Source: Welwitschia mirabilis (taxonomy: Eukaryota > Gnetophyta > Gnetopsida > Welwitschiales). From it: a DNA stretch of 64,000 nt. Below the pieces are notes generated by a model that worked only from the letters and a program-made list of their open reading frames with translations, was not told the origin of the DNA and searched no databases. The position numbers and the translations under genes were made by a program. The stretch lies in NCBI GenBank assembly GCA_051453625.1, contig JBOZIK010000001.1:261124286-261188285 (forward strand). The letters run 5' to 3'. Each line of letters starts with the position of its first letter. Position 1 is the first letter of the stretch. Positions 36,178 to 47,815 of this stretch are shown here, piece after piece.

Positions 36178-37540
36178 TTTATTTTCATGAAGTTATAGTG
36201 CTTTATGGCTAGGAGAAAATCAAGGGTATGTTTTTGATTTCTTAGATCTATTAAACTTTCATTTTAGTTCTATTTAATAATTAAGTTAATTTATTAAATT
36301 TTTGTTAATAAATCTATCTTTGTATTTATTCTTATAAGGGATATAGTTCTATTATCTTTTAATTTATTCATAATAAGTGATATAAAATCATGGTCTCTTT
36401 TATGTAGGTAATCAAAACATCTTAGGATTCATAGAAATTAAGTAGATTGTTTAGATGACAAATAGAGTTTTAAAGAATTTAGACTTTTAAGTTAAAAGGT
36501 TAATATCCAAGAAATTAAGGAATGTAATTTTTGTATAATATCATATTACTAAATGTAAAATTCTTTTCATAAATAATAGGGGTTTAGAATTGAAATCCAC
36601 TAGAAATGATTGAAGATCATATGTTAAGCAAAGTCAGGATGATAAAACTTTTTACTAACTTTGAGATTGTAAAATTCAAAAATTCCAACATAGTGAAAGA
36701 GATCATTCAATGTAGAGGAAGACAATTATCAAATTGTAGAATATTACTTCTATCAAATAATATTTTATGAAATTATTAATACACATAAATAAAATCTAAA
36801 TGCAAAACCTAAATATTGTAAAGGAAAATATTTCACAAGTAAATACATGCTAAGAAATCATCCAAATCCAACCAAACCCACTACATTTGAAACTTTTCCC
36901 ATCAAATCAAATGAACTCGACACCTTGTTTTTCATTTATTCTTCTTATTTTATTTTTGAGCTTCTCAAAACCTTTATAAGAATATCTTCTATTAACAAAA
37001 AGGGTAACTTATGTGGGTTTATTGAGACCATATTTTATCGATAACTTTCATTCCTCATCTCTTTAAATAATTACTTTTTGAACATCTGAATTCAATAATT
37101 TTTTTAACATTTAGAAAGTAGATATCAATTTTGTCAAAGAACCTAATCCATCCAAACTTCAATATGCTAACAACGAAGTCCTATCCCTGGAATAGTAGCC
37201 AGACTATACATATTTCGTCTCTACTAATTCTAACAATTTAGGAATTTAGATCAATGTTTATTGCCTTACTCCCCCTTTTTTAACAATGCATTTATTATAT
37301 TATTTTAGATCCTTAGGTTGAAATTAAGAATCATTATTTTTTATTTCAAAATAAAATTACATTATATGATAACCATTATAGCATATTAATTATATTAAAA
37401 TTGAAATACATACTTTTATTTACTGACATATTACACCTCAAAAGAATTATATAATGATAGCTTATCTCATTGACAACATATCTTGACTTAAGAACGTTTA
37501 GGAATATTAATTAGAAACACATCAAATAAGTGTATAGGTC

Positions 37541-37640
37541 ATGATCGAGTGGTTGGTTAACCTATATGAAAGTAGTCATGCCTACGTATCCTTATTCAGA
37601 GGAAGTCAGACCACACATAGTTCTATCTTAAAGCTTATTC
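37541..37640 (+). pseudogene. tRNA-like segment in unit copy 1
   Basis: A-box-like GATCGAGTGGTTGG and a degraded B-box-like GAAGTCAGACC about 60 bp apart. The homologues in copies 2 and 3 are at 54821 and 57571. The spacing fits a Leu/Ser-type tRNA or a SINE head. Confidence 0.4.
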
Positions 37641-37931
37641 CCATCTCCACCAATATGCATAACTATGAGATAGATTACAATGATCTATATCAATAGGCAT
37701 GAGGGCAAAAATATGCATGAAATAATGCATGAATAATATAAGAACTCAATGTTCTACTCAATAGGAATATGGTGCAAAACTAAATTAAAATAATACCAAA
37801 TAAGATCACATACATATAAACATACATATACATAATATTTATATGAAACAATATAGAAGATAGCTATTTAAAAAATCTTGAGATCATAAAAACCATCTCT
37901 AATATGGAATTCTAATGCATGAAATATGACA

Positions 37932-37948
37932 ATATATATATATATATA
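37932..37948. repeat. (AT)n tract, copy 1
   Basis: A short dinucleotide run at the same place in the unit as 55254-55282 and 57904-57925. Confidence 0.9.
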
Positions 37949-38655
37949 GTGATTTCCCTATGCAGTTGGCCAAAATATCCATTAATAACCCTTTTTCAAT
38001 AAGATCAAGTAATCCTCATATCTCCTTAACATCTTAGTGTAAGCTAATGGGAGGAAAGTATCGTAATAGAATAAACATTCTAGTAATCTCATGTACAAAT
38101 GTGATTAACACACATACATACATCCACACACACATGCCATTTCAACAAGGTACCTCATAGATGCTACTTTTATAGTATGGCATAATATATCTAAAATATA
38201 TAAATATATAAAATGCCAAAAGGAAACTGACCCATATTTCATTGATTAAATTAGTAATCTCAATAAGATGTAACACAATAGAAGTTAATAAATAACTACT
38301 TGAGACATTTAATTCATATGCATGAACATCAAAGAAAATACATTTAAGAATGCATACCTAGAATAGATTAAGATGTACTAGAACCAACCATTATTATTGA
38401 GGAATGTAATAAACATGCATCATTTTATAACTATAGTATGCATACATACTTACATTGAATCACAAAAACAAACACCATTACAGTAGGGGAATCCCATAAC
38501 TATTTCTTTTATGATGCTAACAGAATGAGATCAAATCTATATATTAGATTACTTACAATGCTAATAGAATAATAAAAGGGAATTTGATCATATTATGTCC
38601 AATATACATAACCCTATATTTATTCATTTCTAATTTCCATCATATAATAATGCAG

Positions 38656-40578
38656 TTGTTAAACTATTTAAGCCCTCTATTAGGTTCAAGGTAGTTTACA
38701 CTTTATTATCATAATGTCTATCATTTTCACTTGATCAATTTTCTTATTAATCAAAATTGGTATTAACACCATAACCATTTATCCTAACGGTGGACATTTC
38801 ATATTAAAAGAGTAGTATGTATATCAAAAGCTATTAATTGTAATTATTATTTCTCTAGTTTAATACCTTAAAATGTTTCATTACATATAATTACATTTTA
38901 ATTTGTAAATCACATACCATTAATAATGCACTTCTTTTAATATAACCATAATATCATAAACATATCATACATAACAAAATTTGTAAAATATATCATACTT
39001 TCAACTCTTAAAAAAATTAAAACATGTTTAAAAATGAAAATATGGACATTGTAATAGTCTAACTAGGATATACATGGTACTTGTACTTTAAGGGAAAGAT
39101 ACAATTACTAAAATGTTAGGTTTGAAATCCCTTTCACCCTCCAATACATTTCAAGGTAGTAATTAAGCATATCTACCATTGATAATATGTAATATTAGGG
39201 ATATGGGATAATGGAATATAATTTAATATATATGTAATATTATGCATATGTTTGGTATGGAGTATAATAACATCATATTGATAGATAAAAACCATAACAA
39301 TAATAATTAGACTATGTCTATATAGCTTATTATATACGTTCATTATATTAATGTTGATCCGCTTTATTGAAATAATTGAATAGGTTCATCATGTATATAA
39401 GAACCCTCATTATATTTGTACGCTATTATATATTTCTTCATTTAATTATTACTACATTGTTTGGTTTTTCTATCATATATCTGTTATATATAACTTATAA
39501 TGTAATCTATTTTTATATACGTATCATTATCTATTTACTTATTCCAATTATACATACTTATATATGTTTAATCTTCCAAGCTACAATAGTTATATTTTTA
39601 ATCTTTTAATTTCACTTATATTTATGTATCCTATTTTTTATATTTCATGCTATATTTCATTTTCTATTTACCTTTTTTTTACATATTATATTTAATTATA
39701 TCTTATAATAAAATTTTATGATACCCTTATATCTAAATTTATCTAAGAATAGGTATTTATATGACCAATATAAAACAAGTCATATATACAATAAAATATA
39801 GGATATAAAAGGTAAAAGAGATAAAAGAATAGAGATGATACTTTCTAGCTAGACTAGGATTTCAAAATAGACCAGGAGTTTGATCTTTCAAATACTAAGT
39901 TATTTAAGGAAATATGCATATAAAGATAGATTATGCTATGCCCTTAGTAATAGTGAAACATTTTCATAATGATAACATAATAGTAACTATATCTTATTAT
40001 TTATTTGAGTTAATTATGGCTCCACCTTATTTGTTATTGCATTCTTTTCTTTTAGAATTGTCTCTTTTATTTATTCTTTCTTATTATTCTACCTTATTAT
40101 TTTTTATTATATTTCTATTCTATTATTCTCAAATATGAGGATTAGGATTTAAATCCATTAAAATAAGCACATTATGTAAATACAATGCAAAATTTGATGT
40201 CATGTTAAAGGGTTTGGATAAGATATAAGAGGAATTAAATTAGAAAAATTAGAGTAACGAAGTTTAGACATTTGGCATGTAATATCCTTTCCTTTTCAAC
40301 AAAACTTAGAAATTCACCCAGCCTATCAAAAAACATTTGAAAATTAGAAAAGATTATTATAAGGATCAATAGTGAAGGAACCCTCTCTAATGTAATAAAA
40401 ACATAACTTTGCCTTTATAATTAATTAGAAAATTCTAGATTTTTCTCAAGATATATATTTTCATGTGATTTTTCTTTAATTTTTAATAAATAAATTATAT
40501 CTCTTTTATACAAAATCTTTTTCACATTTGAGTAAGCTTCCTTCTTATTCCTTTGTTCAAACTAAGTTTGAAGATTAC
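38656..40578 (+). repeat. array unit, copy 2, left part
   Basis: Collinear with 33690-36170 but without the 5S-headed insert. It is interrupted at ATTAC (40574-40578) by E6 and resumes at 52921. The frames 39376-39609 and 39914-40138 have no counterparts in other copies. Confidence 0.8.
40574..40578. repeat. target-site duplication ATTAC, left copy (E6)
   Basis: ATTAC directly before the E6 5' LTR and again at 52921-52925 directly after its 3' LTR. Confidence 0.85.
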
Positions 40579-41683
40579 TATTGTGCTGCTAACTTGCATA
40601 TATTTGATAAGGTATTTTGAATAGTTTTACAAGATATTAGCAAGGTTTAAACCAGATTTCTATGATAATGAAGAGCTGAGATGAAAGATACAAAAGCATA
40701 TAATCTCCATGACATTTTGTAGCATTTAGAGTAGTTCAAAATACTTCCTATTTTTGAGATAAACATTTTGCAAACATTGAGTCTAATGCATTGGATGAAC
40801 ACTTGTAAAAACCCTATCATCCACCTCATCATCTAAACAATAATACAAATGATAGAACACTTAAAGCCAATGATGATAGTGACTATGATCAATTTGATAG
40901 ATGACATGGAATACTTATGAGGTGACATCGTCCCTTGTATCATTTAGATGACTCTCAAGATGATATCTTTTATAACACTCCACTAAACATTGACCTAACT
41001 TCTACCATTTATTTATATGTATCTTTCATAGCTGTTAGGATTAATCTTGCACCTATTTATCTATTTTATTATTTATGTGTTTATTATCAATAAGTATTGA
41101 TTTCATGCTTGACTCCATTTTATATTTACTTATATCAAAAATTTTTATGATGGGAGATCGAAGGGCTAGAGAATCACCTTTGTAATTATAGAGATATGTC
41201 TTCCTTGATGTTGAGTTATGATTCCTCTATTGAGGGGTGACTACTTTGTAATATAGATGTGATTTAATATTAATACAAAGAACACTTTCTCATTTCCTAT
41301 GCTTGTTATTACTTATCCCTCATAGTTTATGTTGCTTCCAATTCAATGATAGCTTCTTAAGTGATATAGGTTATAGGAAAAACCTCGATCAAGGTTAAGC
41401 ATTAATAGTTTTAGTGTATTATTTCTTTTTATTTTTAGATTAACTTTGCATAAGTGTTTGCATTATAGTTTTCTGCATTGCAATTTACATTTGTTGCTAA
41501 GGTAAATAAGGGTTTCTTGCTAAAATCAATTATCTTTTTTCTAGCCTAGGACTTTTATGGATTATAACATTCAGATTAACTCCCATTTATATTAGTGTGT
41601 TTTGTTGTATAAGATATCTATTTTATTTGTAAATGATAGGATCTTCTCAAGCATAATAGTTTACAAAAATATGCACTGCAACA
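40579..41683 (+). repeat. 5' LTR of E6
   Basis: 1105 bp. It starts TATTGTGCTGC (ancestral TGTTG) and ends GCACTGCAACA. It aligns end to end with 51816-52920. The minus frame 40647-40832 lies inside it and is not a gene. Confidence 0.92.
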
Positions 41684-41686
41684 TAT

Positions 41687-41704
41687 TGGCGTCATTGCCA
41701 AGGA
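41687..41704 (+). other. primer-binding site, tRNA-Asp type (E6)
   Basis: TGGCGTCATTGCCAAGGA lies three bases after the LTR and matches the expected tRNA-Asp complement at 14 of 18 positions. All four differences are C-to-T or G-to-A. Confidence 0.9.
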
Positions 41705-42547
41705 AGGCTACTTGGAGTTTGAGAGTTATTATTGCTCAGGTGAGTATTTGAATCTCAGTTTGGATGTTTGCCTATAGTAGTCCTATATTTGTATCTATAG
41801 TAGAATAGATTTTCTTTTCATAGTTTCAGATTTTACATTTTAAAATAAAAGCTAAGTTATCCCTTCATCGTCCAAACTACATGTGATGATAATAATCTCT
41901 GTGTCTTAAGATTTTAACTTTTTATTTTCTCAAAATTTTTTAGGATTTTTCCTATCATCCCCTTTATTGTCTAGATGTCTTAAGAGGATGATAGTATTCT
42001 TTTTGTGTTTGTCATTTTTGCACTTTTGTTTTCTATGGTTTTAATTTTTTGTGTTTTCCATATTTCTGTTATCCAAACTATCATCCAGATAACCACAAGA
42101 ATAACATTATGACTGGTTGCTTGTAACCTTATGCGATAGCACGTGTACGTAGCTGCTAACGCCAACCATTACTACTAACCAGCACAGTTTAATCCTTACC
42201 TTTCCGGACCAGTTTCCCATTTTGGTAATCACTATTTACACCATTCTAGATAGGCCACTCAACCATTTCTTGCATCAAAATTGAGCATGCTGGGACATGG
42301 TAAAATCTAGTAAGAAATAAAAATATTAGAGAGATGGTTGTTCATATAGTTAAATATCTGAGAAGGTTTAATTGACTTAAAAATTAACTTAGGTACATAG
42401 AGCAAATATACACAAATTTTAAAAATTATAGAAATTTCTACTATTATTTCTTTAGAGTCTACTTTTATGAGAGAAACTTTTTCAAAATATTATTTTGATA
42501 ATAGTTTTCAATTTTTAAATATGTCTAGCTAATCACACAAAGAAAAT
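41705..42547 (+). other. untranslated leader of E6
   Basis: Collinear with the E4 leader (3160 down to 2643 on minus). Holds pairs of TCATC/GATGA motifs, as in CTATCATCCAGATAACC near 42078. Just before gag the segment 42370-42540 is coding-like in E4. The minus frame 41980-42165 is a shadow. Confidence 0.7.
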
Positions 42548-43960
42548 GACTACACCTATCATTGGAACCCTTATGACTACACCTATTAAACCTAATGCTA
42601 ATGTCATCCTTAAAGAAATGATTGCTAATAAAAACATGAATTCTAATAGCCTTTTGATTTACCTCTTAGTGATGATGTCAAACTTAGAAACCTAAATGCT
42701 TATCTCATTTCTAATGGTAAACTTGATAAAGATCCTTTATAACATATTACCGACATCAAATAGTTAGTGCTCCCTTTAGGAAATGGTAAAAAAAGAATAA
42801 GTAATAGAACTTACATGGTCATTTTTCTCATCACTTTAAAAGTAAGAACTATTTCTTACAAAATTTTAAAATCATGGAGTCAAGTTTAAGAATTTTTTAT
42901 TAAAATATTCATGAGTGTCTACCATTAGAAAACATAAGAAAGAAATAACCAACTTTCAACAACAACCTAATTCCTATGAGAGATTTCTTATTTCTTTACA
43001 TTCAAATCTTGTAAATGTTTTTTATCAAGAATAATTAGTAGGATACTTTTATAATGGACTCAATAGTTAAATAAAGCAACTATTTAATTTTTCATATGAA
43101 GGAAATTAATTGAAGCTTACTTTAGAATATGCTTGAAAACTGTTGGAAGAATTAATGGAAGTGAGTCAAATTTGGCCTACACCCTCATCTAGAGAAAATT
43201 ATAACTGTAGGTTAAATAATTAAATATCTTAGGGAGGTTAAGCAAGAAAAATAATAAATAAGAACTAAAAATAAACTAATAAATGTCATTAAGGATTTTA
43301 CTTTAACTTAGAAAAATACACTCAGATAATTTTATATGCAAAGATGGCAACAAAGAAGAGTGTAGTTGTAGTTCCAACTTGTGATTTATGTGAAGACAAC
43401 TATTATATTACAAAAGAGTGTCTTTTACTTCCAACATACAAAGAAATAAATTATTAAGAAGTGCATTCTTCCAGTTAAAGATCTTTAACTTTAATTAAAA
43501 CCTAAACCAAAACCAAATTTGAATGAAAAATCATAATAATTTTCAACCTAGGATAAGTGGATAATCCAACTTTAAAAATTTTTAAACAAATCATCCTAAC
43601 TTCCAAAGATTTAAAAAGATATTTGAGAACATAATTTTTTACTCAAATAGCTAAAATAATCAACCAAGCTTATCCAAGTCACAAAACCAAGGTTATCCAC
43701 TTAGAAATTCCATTGATGAGTTCAGAAAGACACAAGAAATAATAAATTTTAACATTGAAAATCTTGTGAGTATTTTGTAATAAACCATGCTTACTAATCA
43801 AATACCATAAGATACACTTATCATTTAACCTTTACCAAACCCAAATAAAGTTAAGACAAATTCTAAGATAATGAAAGAAGTGGAAATGAGATAACACCTT
43901 TCACACATGAGGCCTCAGCATCTTAAAGTAATAAAATGGATGAAGAAAAGGATATAGAAA
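42548..43960 (+). pseudogene. gag (E6), Athila-like, with zinc knuckle
   Basis: Gag is the capsid/nucleocapsid precursor. The frame opens with MTTPIIGTLMTTPIKP. A capsid segment reads QQPNSYERFLISLHSN, then a YFYNGL block and a LEELMEVSQIWPTP block, in the order seen in Athila-like gag (an ESLYEYWERFK-like part, then FYEGL). The zinc knuckle at 43380-43421 is CDLCEDNYYITKEC, with His changed to Tyr, so metal binding should be lost. A coiled segment near 43700-43760 closes gag. Stops and frameshifts occur throughout. Confidence 0.85.
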
Positions 43961-44149
43961 TTTTAGAAAATCATTCTTTTCCTTCTCCTTTTAGTAACAA
44001 AAAGAAAAATTCTTCTTATAAGAAACTTGCTAATCCTTAGCTTGATAAATTGAACATAAATCCTACTTTTAATAAACATCTTAAAGCCTTAATGCAAAAT
44101 GTGAGTATCAATTTATCATTTTAGAAACTTTTACAAGAATACCTTAAGT

Positions 44150-44640
44150 ATTATAAGTTGTGGAAATATCTAATTAGAAGGAAACAAAAACAAACAATTT
44201 CTAATAAAGTCTTCCTAGTCCACTCCATTAACAACTTACTTTTATAGAAATGTTAAAAGTTTAAAGATCTGGGAGTATCAACTATTAATATAACTTTTAA
44301 AGGAAATAAAAAAATTAAGAAATTAGTGTCAATATTATACCCTTACACATTTATCAACGACTTGGATTGAAAAATAGAATAGAGCCCAGAAGGATTATCT
44401 TAAAATTGATTGATACATCTATTAAGAAACATTTAAGAATAACTAAAGATTTCATAATTCAGATGAAATAAGTATTCTACCCCATTGATGTTGTTATAAT
44501 AGATGTTAAACATAAAGGTGGTTATCCTTTACTTCTACCTGAAGACCTTTTTTTTCTTTTTTCTTTTTTTTACAATAGACCTTGTATTATAAACACAAGA
44601 ACAAGTTTAATGGAGTGTCATTTAGAAAATAAGAAGTTTC
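44150..44640 (+). pseudogene. aspartic protease region (E6)
   Basis: Between gag and RT. A stretch near 44370-44440 fits the RIILKLIDTSIKKHLRI block, and 44480-44545 reads IDVVIIDVKHKGGYPLLLP, matching the VDFVVLDME ... PIILGRPFL end of the protease. It is followed by an INTRTSLMECHLENKKFLIS segment. A T-rich run (44548-44572) sits inside the GRPF block and probably shifts the frame. No intact DTG/DSG site is readable. Confidence 0.7.
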
Positions 44641-45269
44641 TAATAAGTGTTTGATATGGTTGAAAAAGATTTAGAAAATGATATGAGTGTGAAAGAAGAA
44701 ATAAAGCCAACTTTATTTTTATAGAACTGTCTGCTTGAAGAGAAATGACTAATGCTTTATAAACTAACTTTATTGATAATCAACTAGAAGTAGACAACTT
44801 GAACATTTTTTTATAAAGATCAACTTGATTTTAACCATTTGAAAATTATTTGTTTTAGTATAGAAAATAGAGATATTGATGTAGAAAATTGATTATTTTG
44901 ATATAGAAAATTGATTATCTTAATGTAGAACTAAGATTTTATACTTTAATTATGGTCATCCACTACTAACATCTAGATAACAATCTAAGACAAAAATGAA
45001 ATTTCATGGAAATTTAATAGAAAATAAAAATTTAAATTCAAATTTAAATATTAAATCTTTATCAAAGAGACTGAAATAAATTTTTCTAAACAATGATCTA
45101 AACAAACCTTTGATAATTAAGAAAAATCTTTTTTGTCAATAAGAATTAAATTTAATATCTATTTTCTGATTTAAGATAAATGCATTTACTTGGTTTCATA
45201 AATATTTGATAGCCATTCCTATCTTAATTATTTAACATAAAATCTACCTTGAGAATAACATAAAACTTG

Positions 45270-45860
45270 TTAAGCAAAACCAACATAGACTTAATCTAGT
45301 TTTTAAGTAAGTTATTAAAGATGAAATCATAAAATTGATGGATGTTGAAATCATTTATGCCATAGCTAATATTGAATGGGTTAGCTCTTTTATCATATAC
45401 CTAAGAAAGGTGGAAAATGGAGTATGTGCATAGATTTTAGAAAATGTCACGATCCTTTGCCTTTTCATGCTAAGATACTTGATAGAATTTAGGGACATAC
45501 ATTCTATTGTTTTCTTGATGGTTATATTGCTTATAATCAAGTTTGTATTGCTAGTGAGGACCAAGCCAAAACTACTTTTACTTTACCTTTTGGTGCTTTT
45601 GCTTTTTGACACATGCCTTTTGGACTTTGTAATGCTCTTGGTACATTTCAACATGCTATGATGCGTACTTTTTCTAATATGTTAGAAGATTTAATAGAAA
45701 TTTTTATGAATGAATTCTTTATTTATACTAAAATTTTTGAATAAATATTAGAGTGATTAGAGAAATTCATTGTTTAATACATTTCTATTGGCCTACATTT
45801 GAGTTGGAAAAAGAGTTTATTTTTAGTTGAAAGTGGAACTATTTTAGCATGTGATATTTC
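45270..45860 (+). pseudogene. reverse transcriptase (E6), Athila-like
   Basis: One of the clearest coding remnants. VIKDEIIKLMDVEIIYAIAN starts near 45308, then IEWVSSF, VCIDFRKCHDPLPFHAKILD, HTFYCFLDGYIAYNQVCIAS, EDQAKTTFTLPFGAFAF and HMPFGLCNALGTFQHAMM, all in family order. The active-site box near 45700 is IFMNEFFIY instead of (Y/M)DDF, so both catalytic aspartates are replaced. A LHLSWKKSLF segment ends it. Stops replace a Gln before GHTFYC and an Arg before HMPFG. The frames 45355-45564 (minus) and 45467-45661 (plus) are wrong-frame shadows or parts. Confidence 0.92.
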
Positions 45861-46440
45861 GAAAAAAAAAGGATTAGGATGTACTCTAAAAAAGTTGGTA
45901 TTATTCAAAATCTAAATTCCCCTACAAATATGAAATAATTTATACTTTTCTTAGTTATTGTGGTTTTTTTCATCGGTTTATTCATGATTATGTAAACATT
46001 TATAGACCCCTTCACGTGGCACTAGAAAAAGAAGCTAAATTTAAATGGAATGAATCTTTTCAACTTACTTTTGATAGCGTTAAACATAAACTTTCTTATG
46101 CTTCTATTATAATAGAACTCAATTGGGAAAAATATTTTGAACTAATGTATGATGATAGTAATTTTGTCATAGGTGGGGTACTTTGTCAAAATATAAAAAT
46201 AAATTTAAATTTATATCTTGTCATAGCAAATCTCTATTTAGAACTCAAATAAATTATACTACTATAGAGAATAAAATGTTAGCAATTATACACTTATAAA
46301 TTATCTTTTAGGCTTTTATACAAATGTTTATATCAACCATGCTACAATTTGTTACTTAATGACTAAGAAAGATTCTAGTGCTTGATTGATTAAATGGATC
46401 CTCTTTATGTAAGAACTTAATTTAACCATTATTGATAAAG
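45861..46440 (+). pseudogene. RNase H (E6)
   Basis: 46016-46252 is open: EAKFKWNESFQLTFDSVKHK then IIIELNWEKYFELMYDDSNF and VIGGVLCQ, matching the WDEACQKAFE...W..PFELMCDASD..(V/I)GAVLGQ block. The first catalytic Asp is kept within YDDS. A degraded ATICYLMTKKDSSA segment follows near 46340, then KWILFM before integrase. Stops at 46252 and beyond. Confidence 0.9.
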
Positions 46441-47815
46441 TAAGGGAGCATAATTATGTTGTTAATCATTTGTGTCATCTTTCTTCTCCCCTTGATGATT
46501 CTATTAACGATGATTCTTTTCCGAATAAGTAACTTCTTATCATATCTTCTATTCATCCTCCTCATTGATATGCTGATATTGTTAATTACCTTGTTACCAT
46601 AAAACACCATAACATTGGACTTATAATTAATGCAAATCTTTTATCCATAGACTAGATAACTATGAATGGATAGAGCCACATTTATGTCATAGCTGTAAAG
46701 ACCAAATTATGTGAATACATGTGCCTGCTTGGAAAATATCTAAAATCCTTCATTTTTATCATGGTAATGTTTGTTAAGGTTATTTTAGTGGATATAAAAT
46801 GGCTATGAAAATTTTTTATTCTAGTTTTTTCTATCATACTCTTTTTTAAGAATCTTTTAAGTTTTCTAGAAGGTGTAATCCTTGTTAGTATTATGATATA
46901 CTTATTCATGCTCAGGAGATTTTCCTTAGACTTATTCTTAAATGTGAACCTTTTGAGTATCAGGATATTAATTTTATATGCCTTATTCACCCACCTTTTC
47001 ACCATAAACATTAAATTTTAATGGTTGCAGATTATGTTAATAAATGAGTTAAACCTATTCCTAATTCTTTCAATGATGCTTAAATTATTTATCATTTCCT
47101 GAGAACTTATATTTTTTAGAGATTCAGTTTTCTCAAGATTATCATTAGTGATCAAGAAACTTATTTATTAATCATCTTTTTATAAAACTTCTTTTATCCA
47201 TTGGAATAGAACATAAGGTAGCTTATGCTTCTCATCCTCAAACTAATGGATAGGCTAAAAATGCGAATAGAAAAATTAAAAAAATGATGCAAAAAATTGT
47301 CTTTATTAATAAAAAATCTAGGACTTCAAAGCTTAATAATGTTCTTTAAGTTTATCATACAACTTAGCATAATTATCTTGGTTTTTCACCTTATGAACTT
47401 ATATATTTAAAAGTTTATATTTTACCTGTTGATGTGTGCTATAATTCTTATCATTCTTCTAATCAACTTAATCTTATGGATCTTCATAAAAACCTTAAAC
47501 ATAGATTAGCCTAATTATATCAATTTGATAAAAAACTTACTCATGCTATACATAGTCAATTAATCCATAAATCCCAAGTTAAATTCAAACATAATAAAAA
47601 GTTACTTTATAAAAAGTTTAAACTTAGTAAACTTATCCTTTTATACAGTACTAGAATACATCTTTTAAATAATAAGTTAACCTCTAAATGATTAGGTACT
47701 TATCTTATAGAGATAGTGCATTATAATGACTCTATTGAGATTTCTGATTTAGAGAATAAGGTGATTTAGAAAGTTAATGGATAATGGTTAAAACTATATG
47801 AATGATCCTTTGATT
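46441..47815 (+). pseudogene. integrase (E6), Athila-like
   Basis: Starts after the VVNHLCHLSSPLDDS linker. A zinc-finger-like region lies near 46720-46900 (ILHFYHG, then YFSGYKMAMKI and RRCNPC). The core shows MVADYVNKXVKPIPNSFNDA, IIISDQETYLL (GT replaced) and ASHPQTNGXAKNANRKIKKM near 47235. NYLGFSPYELIYLKVYILPV and the LNNKLTSKXLGTYLIEIVHY block follow. It ends at KVNGXWLKLYE near 47800. It has multiple stops, mostly at Gln and Trp positions. The minus frames 46422-46610 and 46682-47011 are shadows. Confidence 0.9.

Larger units (their letters stand above)
33651..38655 (+). repeat. array unit, copy 1
   Basis: Contains in order: AACTATCTAAGCC start, a (TAATA)n tract, the 5S-headed retroposon (34717-35077, absent from copies 2 and 4), an ATATGCATATAAAGATAG block, a TATA-like box, a tRNA-like segment and an (AT)n tract. 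It lacks the ~430-bp segment found in copy 2 at 54096-54530. The frames 34595-34798, 34799-34987 and 36847-37044 have no conserved counterpart in other copies. Confidence 0.75.

Noticed and set aside
37541-37640. Functional tRNA gene
   Set aside because: The B-box is degraded and no acceptor stem pairs; at most a relic.
46682-47011. 109-residue minus-strand frame
   Set aside because: Shadow of the plus-strand E6 integrase, whose motifs read in order on the other strand.
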